DNA from: Papaver somniferum
Taxonomy: Eukaryota > Streptophyta > Magnoliopsida > Ranunculales > Papaveraceae
Direction of reading: 5' to 3'
NCBI RefSeq assembly: GCF_003573695.1
Contig: NC_039359.1
Span: forward strand, 94,857,275-94,921,274
Length of the DNA: 64,000 bases
Under the pieces are notes generated by a model. The model worked only from the letters and a program-made list of their open reading frames with translations, was not told where the DNA came from and ran no database searches. Below, piece by piece: positions 46,952 to 57,091 of the stretch (position 1 is the first letter of the stretch; each line of letters begins with the position of its first letter). A program made the translations under genes and the position numbers.

Positions 46952-47117
46952 AACCTTACATCTGACATGACGTCACTACGACCACTAGCGCATTTATTGA
47001 ATCAATCAACATGCCTACGTAAGAATTACCAGGGTACCTTTTTTTATATACATGCGTCATGTTCCACGGAAGAACCCTTAGTATTGACCGACATCATCTT
47101 CGTACATACCAAAACCT

Positions 47118-47440
47118 AATTCTCACGCCACCGTGCCAATGGAAATCCATGCCATCCACGTCTCCGCGCTAAGGCATACCAGCCGCACCACCGTGCCAAT
47201 GGAAAGCCATGCATCCACGTATTCGTACCAAGGCATGCCAACCATGTCATCCACCACATGTGCCAATGGCATGCCGTGCCAGCCACATCTCCGCGCCAAG
47301 GCATGCCAACCATGCCAGCCGCAACACATGTTCCAATGGCATGTCGTGCCAGCCATATCTCCGCGCCAAGGCATGCCAACCATGCCAGCCGCACCACCGT
47401 GCCAATGGAAAACCATGCCAGCCACGTCTTCGCCACCCAA
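47118..47440. repeat. GC-rich tandem repeat, 60-70-bp unit, about five copies
   Basis: GTGCCAATGG (or GTTCCAATGG) recurs at 47133, 47193, 47260, 47330 and 47399, with the common segment CGCGCCAAGGCATGCCAACC. The array has open frames on both strands because of its composition, so those ORFs are not taken as genes. Confidence 0.8.
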
Positions 47441-47888
47441 GGTATGTTAACCATGACGTTGGTTGCCAAAACGAAGGGTTGCAATAATCGACGGCCACCT
47501 TTCCATATAAGATGCAGATCTTAGCCATCCAAGGTAACCATCTAACGTATGGCCACCTTTGTCCCGACGCCAAGACCAAATTTTGGTCGCTCCTAAACAA
47601 TGCCAAAACCCTAGTTTTTTGGCTGCGCCTAAACTATTCAAAAATCCTAGCTTGGCCATGCCTAACCATGTTAAATACATGCCGGCCACGCTTTCATGTC
47701 GTTGGCTACCAAACGAAGGGTTGCAGTAATCAATGGCTACCCTTCCTCTCAAGATGCAAAATCTCGACCGTAGAAGGTCACCACCGAGCCGGCAAGTCTC
47801 CCAAGCTCAACTTTCCAAACAACATCAACATGCTACATGTTTTCCACAAAAACACTCGAGACATAAACACATGTCACAAACTGGGGGA
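47441..47888 (+). other. Tat-like 3' interior ending in a polypurine tract
   Basis: Two diverged copies of a segment containing CGAAGGGTTGCA start near 47455 and 47699 (about 240 bp apart). The stretch ends CACAAACTGGGGGA (47875-47888), directly before the LTR. The same tract precedes the inverted LTR at 44368. Confidence 0.6.
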
Positions 47889-48489
47889 TGCTCATTAGGG
47901 TATTGGTTTGGCGGTTTACAGTGTGCGGCGTACACTACGCCCGTTACAAGACAGTGTCATAAGGATGGGGAAGTTAGTAAATATAGGGAGTAATGGTGAA
48001 AATCTTCCCTTCATTATGGAACATCAGTTCTAGGCGTTACTGTTACCACCTCCTCCCATTTACTCATCAGTTTCCATTTCTTACGAGATCAGTGTACGTT
48101 TCACTTCGACTTGTATAAATAGGTCTTACCTATTTCCACCGAACAACAAGTTTTAGGTCAGGAGCATACAACACTTAGAAAACATTTTCTAGATTTCCCA
48201 TCTGTTAGCTTTCCACTTTATGATACAAGTCATCAAACAACTACTCTTCCAGAATCGACTATTCTGGTCTCCACACTCTCTTCGCTTCCCTCCCCAAAAC
48301 CAACCCTTCTCCCCCACTTTGTGACCGAAGCAAGTCTGGAACGACCATTTCTTGGTTTAGGCCGGATTTGTACAGATTGATCTCTCGAATCTAAAGTACT
48401 CCCTTGCCGTACATTGTTTATGCTTTAGACTCGTTTCTCACCCACAAACCCGAAATTACCGAAATCAGCAGAAACCGTTTTCACCCTCA
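47889..48489 (+). repeat. Tat-like LTR, plus orientation (601 bp)
   Basis: Begins TGCTCATTAGGG after the polypurine tract and ends TCACCCTCA. TATAAATAGG near 48113 is a likely TATA box. Sequence after it (TTGGAGACCAAAGTGGGAG, 48495-48513) could be a degraded tRNA primer site of the Tat kind, which would make this LTR shared by an upstream and a downstream interior. Confidence 0.72.
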
Positions 48490-48580
48490 AAAAATTGGAG
48501 ACCAAAGTGGGAGATTAATCTCTCGGTTACAATATCGATTTCCAACTCCCAATCTCATACTTCAAACCAGACATCATGGT

Positions 48581-48900
48581 GGTAGAAGCAAACGATCCGC
48601 CCAGGGATCGACGACTCAGTTACCTGTCATAACACGACAAGAGGTGACTGGGGACTTCCAAGATGGTAGAAGCAAACGATCTGCCCAGGGATCGACGACT
48701 CAGTTACCAGTCATAACACGAAAAGAGGTGACTGGGGACTTCCAAGATGGTAGAAGCAAACGATACACCCAGGGATCGACGACTCAGTTACCAGTCATGA
48801 CACGACAAGAAGTGACTGGGGACTTCCAATATGGTAGGAGCAAACTATCCGCCCATGGATCAACAACTCGGTTATCAGGTGACTCAGGGACGACTAGGGA
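48581..48900 (+). repeat. 84-bp tandem repeat, about 3.8 copies, in frame
   Basis: GGTAGAAGCA starts units at 48581, 48665 and 48749, with a diverged fourth at 48833 (GGTAGGAGCA). The period is exactly 84 bp (28 codons), and a frame from 48404 to 48991 stays open across it, with units reading GRSKRSAQGSTTQLPV and TGDFQD. The frame has no ATG start, so I do not call a gene. Each unit ends GTGACTGGGGACTTCCAA. Confidence 0.85.
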
Positions 48901-49669
48901 CTTTCCACAATCGCGGCGGTGCTTCCCACAAAACTCGGACTTACACCTGGAAGATTCATTTTTCGTCAAGAGATCCGAAAAAACCGAGTAAGTCTTGCCT
49001 AGACAAAATACATGGTTTACTACTTCAAGCTTTCACGGGAATGATAAAACCGATAGCCATGTTACGTTTCATCCCATACTCTCTACCGACACGCAACACT
49101 CATGGTTCCATGGTTTTCCTGGGATGTTTGCGTCACTTGCAATCGTAATCAAGACAACATTATTCTAAAACAATTCATTCCAATAGAATAATCCAAAACC
49201 CTATTAGATAACAGTTATCTATCAATTCAAATAAAACCATAAACCAGGCGCTTTTTTTGCCTTTTTTCAAAAAAAAGAGAGGAGAGCCAACACCTTTTAT
49301 AGGCATAACACTTTTGGAATTCGAATAAGGAAAGGATTTCTTGTTTGAGCTACGTATGAAAAGAGACAATTGGGCCCGCAAGAACAAGCCTCAAGGTGCC
49401 CAACAGTCCGCGCCATGCCGATCCAGCTCCGTGCCAAGCCAACAGTCCGCGCCACGCCAAGCCGGCGTCGTGCCAAGCCAACGGTCCGCACCATGCCCAA
49501 CCAACAGTCCGCGTCATACCAAATCCAAGCCACCGCCCATTCCAAGCCTATCCAGCACACTAATAGCTTGCATCTTTCCAGCGCCAGCAGCTTGCATCCT
49601 TTCCAGCGCTAACAACTTGCACCCTTCCAGTGCCATCTTCTCCACTCCATAACCAGCCAAAGCAGCGCC
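48901..49669. other. Tat-like 5' interior with GCGCCA-rich sequence
   Basis: No convincing gene. From about 49390 the sequence is a degenerate series of GTGCCAAGCCAACAGTCCGC words, then CCAGCGCCAGCAGCTTGCAT-like repeats, ending in GCGCC (49665-49669), the target duplication of the solo LTR. Without the LTR it would run on into 51188. Confidence 0.5.
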
Positions 49670-51187
49670 TGATTAATGATTTTTCGTGGTTGTAGTAATG
49701 AGGTTCAAACTCTCGGACTCGTGAAGATTAAATTTAAAGGTTTAATAAAATTATATACAAAATTTTTAACAATGGGTGCGAGAGGTAACCAAGACACTAG
49801 ATTCCACTATTATGCAAAATTGAATGACAAATATTTCAAAACTCTATTCAATTCTTAAGTCCTCTTTTATCTTTAATTCACTATCAATCATACAGATTCT
49901 CAAACATTATTTGTAAACCTTAAGAATAGATTATCAAGAGATTAAACCAAGCATAACCTATCAAACTGAATAACAAATAATTAAGAAAATCATTCAAATA
50001 ATTTAAAACTCTGCAAAAGCAGCGATTAGGTGAATTATATAATTAAATGAAATAGTTACCCATTTATGTTGCGTGAATAGCTTCCTCCATTGCATTAGTT
50101 ACGAGGGAATTAGCTCATCATAGTAAAAATGCTCTCAAAATAATTTATTATGGCTCAAAAATGGTTTACAAATGATGAGAAGAAGAGAAAATGGTGTAAA
50201 CAGCTAATGTGCGACCCACAGGAAGCGTCACATAAGAACGATACATATGAATTGCTGTAATAAATTACGACCCACACTCCGCTGTCGCTGTCACTGTTGA
50301 AGAACGACTGCTCTGGCAGGTCCGTTTTTCGTGTTCTTCATCATCATCAGCAGCAGCAGCAGAGTTTTATTAAACTCTGATTTCGTCTTCTCTAGCTCTC
50401 CCTAACTTCCAAAACTCTCGACACCCTTTTCCAAACTGTTTTGCCTTGTATTTATAGTGAATTGGATCCAAAAATCCGACCATTGATTGCATATATTCTC
50501 CATTTAATCCAAATATCTCGGCTGCCAATAATAACGAAAATTTCCAAAATTAACTCTGTCACACGTTAGAATTGGTTCTGCACACTCCAATTCAGCTCTC
50601 CCACGCCTAGTAAGTCGTCGAACGTCCCTAAATCACTTCCATGCATAGCCAAAACACACACAACAGCGTGTACAGGGTGTGTTCAGTCCGTGTAGCTCTG
50701 TTTTGAGGTCGAGAATCAAATCGATATTTCCAGCCAATTCCGATCAAATTCGACACCCAAACTATCTTCCTTAGGATAAATCATAACTTCCTACCAAGTT
50801 TGAGCGATTGAATCGCACTCTAACCCATTCATTTTGACGATCACAATTCTGCCAGTTGAAAACTTCATTTCCCGCCAAAACACAAATTCAAATTGTTGAA
50901 GAAGGTGCCCCTTATCCAGAGTGCTGGGGTGCGAATAGTAATTGGGGTGTAAATAGTAATTTTTCTGGGTTCCTCCGGGACATTTCTAGGACGCTTCCGG
51001 TGCATTTCTGGGGTGCCTACGATACATTTCTTCGGGGTGTAAAACACTGCTTTTTGAGCCCATTTCGCCGCACGGGCTTATTTCTCTAAAATTTCCTACA
51101 AGAACACAAAATAACACAATAAGTACTTAATTGAGTCTAACAATACAGAAAATTGAGAACAAAATAGACACATAAATGCGTCTATCA
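49670..51187 (-). repeat. Solo LTR of the N element (1518 bp)
   Basis: A complete LTR (minus strand TGATAGACGC...ATTAATCA) with no interior. It is flanked on both sides by GCGCC (49665-49669 and 51188-51192), a perfect 5-bp target duplication. That shows insertion of a whole element followed by LTR-LTR recombination. Its right part matches the LTR ending at 61452 better than the one ending at 55742. Confidence 0.92.
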
Positions 51188-52725
51188 GCGCCATCCTCAC
51201 CCTTCGAAACAGCGCCATGGCTCCAACACTCTGTGATCAAAACCGCGCCATCTCTGCACGATACACCTACGGTCACCAGAAATAGAGCCACTTCGGCCAC
51301 CCCAACGTTTCTTCAAGTATGACAACTCCAACCGTCACCAGAGATGTTGCTACTGCACCATCAGGGCAAGATACTGGAAGAGCCGGGAGAAGCCGACCTC
51401 CTTTTACCACTGTTTATTTGATGGAAAGACAAAAGGTTCTCGAAAGGCTCAGACAGACATGTTTATAACTCGGAAAGATATATCTATTTCCTCAAGGCAC
51501 TGACGTAGCGGCCACTATAAGAGTCACGTCAATCCAAGAGGGAGCTGAAAAGGAATACTTTTAATATCTGGTGCAGTCACTTAAGCAGGACGTGCGTTTA
51601 TAGATGAAGGGTCTCGCGTTGCTCTTGAACGCCAGTAGAAGGGAATTAGCAATCCAATTTCATCACACGTAAAGATCAGGAACGACTTCTCCAAAATCGA
51701 GGCAAAGGAAATCATAAACCCTTCTGAATTCACAGAGACCCTCTTCCCGTCAGGATATGCATGATTTCTGGGGACCTCGCCCACAAAATCGTGTTGTCTA
51801 TGATGAAACAGTTATGTGAGATTCTATAAATCTCCAAGGCGTAGCGTCAAGACATATTTGCATCCCTCAACCGCACTGCATCAGGAAAACAGCTGTTTCC
51901 ATCCAGGGAAGCCGTTCCCAAACCCCAACCTCTCCTGGAAAGCACGATCGATAGATGGAACTGGGGACTCCTAACTACTGTTCACTCAAGGGATGTCTAG
52001 TTTGACAGAACCCTGAGTGAAGCAATCTCAGGCTTCAACATTGTAACCATCAAGGCTCTGAGAATTTCAAGGCGTCGTTTCGAATTTCACTCCAGAAGTG
52101 GCTCCGCTTCAACGTTCTCCAGTAGCGGCTTAGTTTCAACATTCGCTTCAGCAGCCGCTCCGCTTCAACGTTCGCTCCAGCAGCCGCTCCGTTTCAGCGA
52201 TATCTCTATAAGCTGCACCAGGATCCGAAACAACATTTGGCTCCTTAAGTTTCAACGTCCTCTCCAAGAACCGAAGCCGCTTCAACACCACTCCTTCCTG
52301 CAAAGGGTCGTGTCACCATACTCCCCATGTCAAGGATCATGATCGCAGCCAGCCAATATTCGTAGTCATGGACACCTTTTGATCCATCCCACCAAAACTC
52401 GTGACCATGGATAGTTTGCACGCTTATGCATCTAGCCAATCCTTTTACTTCCATGGATTCCCATACAATTCTAGCCAACCTACTTTGTTCCCATGACAAT
52501 GTAGTCTCTTCTGATTACATCTTCTACCAAGAATTGTTGCCGCTCATTTTTTGATACCAGCCAGAGCTTCACCGCAGCAGCAATCACTACAAAGGTAACC
52601 CGTACTCCTCCATATTTTGGTTTCACGTGGAAGAAGTAACAAAATCACCAGTATGAACGCACGATGGTGATGTCTTTAGCATGGTCAACACACTGACCAT
52701 ACAAGATGGAAACATGTAAACCATA
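51188..52725 (+). other. Flank copy X: Tat-like interior segment, duplicated at 61453-62962
   Basis: Aligns throughout with 61453-62962, apart from about 28 bp lost there. It ends abruptly at 52724-52725 (TA), where N-element interior begins. A frame at 51319-51468 is conserved in the other copy. A minisatellite (ttcaac units near 52108, 52135 and 52164) explains the length difference: three units here, two in the other copy. Confidence 0.85.
51319..51468 (+). CDS. Small ORF, 49 residues, present in both copies of X
   Basis: MTTPTVTRDVATAPSGQDTG start, then an Arg-rich stretch and ending LERLRQTCL. The 61584-61733 copy encodes the same peptide. It might be the first part of a Tat-like gag ended by a stop, because it lies in the 5' interior of such an element, but I recognise no domain. 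Conservation may simply reflect a recent duplication. Confidence 0.35.
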   Translation: MTTPTVTRDVATAPSGQDTGRAGRSRPPFTTVYLMERQKVLERLRQTCL

Positions 52726-54223
52726 TTTCGAGCAGCATTAGCCAACTGTTCATTTTCTGCCTCTATATGTGCCTGAATTTCACTGAGCATAACACTTATA
52801 CGTTCACCACTCTCGTTTATCATCTCAGAATATCGTGTACACTCTTATTTTGAACTATTCATTGCAACTAAACGTTTATACGTCCTTTCAATCCGTTGTT
52901 GGGTCTCTTCTAGAGATGGAACAGGTTCAGAAATATCATAATCAGGACTAGTTTCCAAAAACGAGTAACCAGTACTACAGTGTTCCTTATTTTCTTGCTC
53001 GTAAGACCAATTCGCGTGTGGATAGTAATTGGGCTCACCATGGTATGAATCATAACCTTGAAAAGGTTGGCGTTCCCAACTACTATTCCCACCATGGTCA
53101 TAAAACTGATGATGTCCATATTCAAATTCAGGTCGATACTCATTGTATTGGCTTCAATCATACCAGTTCGACATTCTTAATTGCAAGGGAATTCTAAACA
53201 ACCACAAACAAGGCCTACTCGACTCTACCAAAACAAACCTAAAGATTTCTAGCAAACAAAAAGCATGATGGCTTCACTTAGATTGTTTTCTAGACCAGCT
53301 TTTATTCCTTCGAAAAGGAATTCGTTACAATTTGAGCACACCCCTCTGGAATCAATCCGAGCTAATATAAGTTGAATCGAGGCGAGGGAATATTAGTAGA
53401 GCTTTGATACCCAAGGCCTCACCGCATTAGAAGGCAGTGCAGTCACGCATTCAACTCACAGAAACCATCATGAACTTTGTAGTGTGCTTAAAGAGCAACC
53501 AATATTTTTCGAACGAGTTTCCTATTAATCTCGTTACCCTATCGGTCTCGTTCTATTACAAATTTTAAAGCTTGGGTTCGCGCTAGGTTTCGTTTTCCTA
53601 AGGCGGGCAAAAAGGGAGCGGTGATTAAATCCGAACCCTTATCTTGTATTGTCCAGGCCTTGCCCTTTACTAGGAATTTAAAAACAGTCCAAATTCTTCC
53701 TCAATCAATGGATCACCTTAAGGAATACAGTAAACCCGATGACAGGAGATTCGCGAGTGTTTCGATGGACTTACCTCCCGTACCAGACGGGGGATGAACC
53801 GTTGAAGTCGACTCGGGCCACGACTCCTATGTCATGTACGAACCCGAAGGGCCGAGACGATATAGTAATCGTCGTCCTTCCCTGCACACAGTTTATATAA
53901 AAAAAAAATTAATAATAATACCCTTCCATAGGGTTAAAAAAAAAGTCCAATTGTCCAGAATAAAGTCCAAATAAAAAGTCCAAAAATTACAAAAATTATG
54001 AAAAATAATGCCTATTTACAAATCCTAAAAAAAAATTATGTCTTTTTTTTCTTCTCTTTTAGCTTTTAGCTTTAAGCTTTTTGTTCCCAAGTCCTTAGTA
54101 TTCCACTTCGAACCTGTAAATTAAAGACACAAAAAGAAACGTAAAAAGGAACAAATAATAGTAAAAAAAATTAAAAACCTAAAAATTCTACCTAAGCACA
54201 AATCCGCGTCGGCGACGCCAAAA
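52724..54223 (-). pseudogene. Truncated 5' part of an N element (ORF start, 5' UTR, primer site)
   Basis: Aligns with 58450-59933 of the complete element. The start of the N ORF is at 53174 (MSNWYD), but a TGA follows at codon 7 (ATA changed to TGA by a small substitution block), and a second stop (TAA for Glu) lies near 52842. The interior is cut at 52724, where X sequence is joined. The primer site is at 54204-54222 next to LTR B. Confidence 0.85.
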
Positions 54224-55742
54224 TGATTAATGATTTTTCGTGGTTGTAGTAATGAGGTTCAAACTCTCGGACTTGTGAAGATTAAATTTAAAGGTTTAAT
54301 AAAATTATATACAAAATTATTAACAATGGGTGCGAGAGGTAACCAAGACACTAGATTCCACTATTATGCAAAATTGAATGATAAATATTTCAAAACTCTA
54401 TTCAATTCTTAAGTCCTCTTTTTTCTTTAATTCACTATCAATCATACAGATTCTCAAACATTATTTGTAAACCTTAAGCATAGATTATCAAGAGATTAAA
54501 CCAAGCATAACCTATCAAACTGAATAACAAAAAAATAAGACAATCATTCAAATAATTTAAAACTCTGAAAAAGCAGCGATTAGGTGAATTATATAATTAA
54601 ATGAAATAGTTACCCATTTATGTTGCATGAATAGCTTCCTCCATTGCATTAGTTACGAGGGAATTAGCTCATCATAGTAAAAATGCTCTCAAAATAATTT
54701 ATTATGGCTCAAAAATGGTTTACAAATGATGAGAAGAAGAGAAAATGGTGTAAACAGCTAATGTGCGACCCACAGGAAGCGTCACATAAGAACGATACAT
54801 ATGAATTGCTGTAATAAATTACGACCCACACTCCGTTGTCGCTGTCACTGTTGAAGAACGACTGCTCTGGCAGGTCCGTTCTTCGTGTTCTTCATCATCA
54901 TCAGCAGCAGCAGCAGAGTTTTGTTAAACTCTGATTTCGTCTTCTCTAGCTCTCCCTAGATCCCAAAACTCTCGACACCCTTTTCCAAACTGTTTTTCCT
55001 TGTATTTATAGTGAATTGGATCCAAAAATACGACCATTGATTGCATATATTCTCCATTCAATCCAAATATTCTCGGTTGCCAATAATAACGAAAATTTCC
55101 AAAATTAACTCTGTCACACGTTAGAATTGGTTCTGCACACTCCAATTCATCTCTCCCACGCCTAGTAAGTCGTCGAACGTCCCCTAATCACTTCCATGCA
55201 TAGCCAAAACACACACAACAACGTGTACAGGGTGTGTTCAGTCCGTGTAGCTCTGTTTTGAGCTTGAGAATCAAATCGATATTTCCAGCCAATTCCGATC
55301 AAATTCTACACCCAAACTATCTTCCTTAGAATAAATCATAACTGCCTACCAAGTTTGAGCGATTGAATCGCACTCTAACCCATTCATTTTGACGATCACA
55401 ATTCTGCCATTTGAAAACTTCATTTCCCGCCAAAACACAAATTCAAATTGTTGAAGAAGGTGCCCCTTATCCATAGTGCTGGGGTGCGAATAGTAATTCG
55501 GGTGGAAATAGTAATTTTTTTGGGTTCCTCCGGGACATTTCTGGGACGCTTCCGGTGCATTTCTGGGGTGCCTACGATACATTTCTTCGGGGTGTAAAAC
55601 ACTGCTTTTTGAGCCCATTTCGCCGCAAGGGCTTATTTCTCTAAAATTTCCTACAAGAACACAAAATAACACAATAAGTACTTAATCGAGTCTAACAATA
55701 CAGAAAACTGAGACCAAAATAGACACATAAATGCGTCTATCA
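54224..55742 (-). repeat. N element LTR B (3' LTR of the complete copy)
   Basis: It also borders the truncated copy's primer site on its left, so it is shared by two interiors. The minus-strand CTATAAATAC motif (plus 55005-55014) is a likely TATA box, and AATAAA on the minus strand near 54700 is a likely poly(A) signal. Confidence 0.88.
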
Positions 55743-57091
55743 AATACCCCCAAACTTATTATTTGCTAGTCCTCGAGCAAATTTATTCTAGAAAGGAAAA
55801 TCATTTGAACCCCTAGGTGGCCCTAGTGGCGGAGTGTTGTCTCCGTAGGGTTTACCAGAGGTGTACCCACAAAACCTTTACTCCGGACCCTAGCTATCTA
55901 CAACGAACCTTGGAAGGCACTAAAGAATCTCCTTGGTTGACATACAATCATTGACTATAGGAGGAAGTACCCTGATGCGAAATTCCAATTGTTTTACACG
56001 AGTTTACACTCAAGCATACTAAAATTCATATAAAGTGACAGAGCTCTACTCAGATAGTTTCACTATGCACATCATATTCGGAGTCAAACTAATCATATGG
56101 ATAGAAAAAGGAGATGGAAATAGAAAAAATGTAGATGGTTTTGATGTTAACCAAATGATCGATGTTTCACATATATGTCTGAAGGACACTTCCAGAATGA
56201 ACCTATCCTAATGGACTGAGATACCGGTCTGACTAATATCAACACAACTGGCATATACAAGGAACCAGTGGTCAATAACTTAAATCTAGATCAACAAACT
56301 GGCAAATACAAGGGAACCAGCAGTTGACTACACAGAACAATAACCATTTTTTTTTCAACTTAACGGCATGAATTAATCTTTTTGATCCAAGTGCATGCTT
56401 CTTGTCAGCAGATTACACGATAGTTCCCACGGGTCCTGCATTCCACGCTTGCTTAGGCGACGGAAACAGGGAGAACACACGCATATTGCTATCCAAGTGT
56501 TAATACTTATTCCGATTGGTCTAACTGGTCCGGTCTTTTTTTTTTTTTTTTTAGTAACTCAGACACTCTAATTCACCCTAGCAGTGGTAACAACTTGAAT
56601 CGTGTGCCCCACCTAATCACTTAGAGAAACATAGTTTAAAATGAAAAAATGAAAAAAAATAAAAAAATAAAATAAATGAAAAGGACTCAACGAGATATGG
56701 TGCAACTATCATGTTATTTCTAACACATGAGCTCTGTGCTTTTATGAATAGACTCTATAGATGTTTCCATCTAATCAGATTGGTTCCTCAACTCCTACAA
56801 CCAAGATTTTCCCATCCACTTAGATTGGTTATTGCAAACCTTAATAGGCATAAATTTCTAGGCTCTGGAGTTTACTAATTGCAACTAAAAAGTTTCTCTC
56901 ATACCCCCAAAATTAAATCTAACATTGTCCTCAATGATCTAAAGATGAAATTAAAAGCATGAACAGGGAGAAAACGGTTACTATTTGAAGCAAAAGAGTT
57001 AAGGAAGGATATTATCGTGTTGCATGAGATTGGGTTACCTCCCAAGAAGTGCTAAGTTTAAAGTCTTTATCCAGACTTAGAAAAGGATTGG
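55743..57091 (-). other. N element 3' untranslated region
   Basis: Homologous to 5740-6758 of the Athila element. It includes a 53-bp block at 56209-56261 identical to 6229-6281, and a related repeat of CTGGCAAATACAAGGG words. A second purine tract corresponding to 5762-5777 lies near 56905-56920 (minus strand). No ORF. Confidence 0.8.

Noticed and set aside
47116..47606. Several 90-120-residue ORFs on both strands
   Set aside because: Composition of the GC-rich tandem repeat keeps many frames open; repetitive peptides without a domain.
49676..49858. 60-residue ORF repeated at three places (also 54230-54412, 59940-60122)
   Set aside because: It lies in the N-element LTR on the strand opposite to the element and recurs only because the LTR recurs.
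52245..52499. 84-residue minus-strand ORF, also at 62482-62736
   Set aside because: Shared only because X is duplicated; it runs against the Tat-like orientation and has no recognisable domain.
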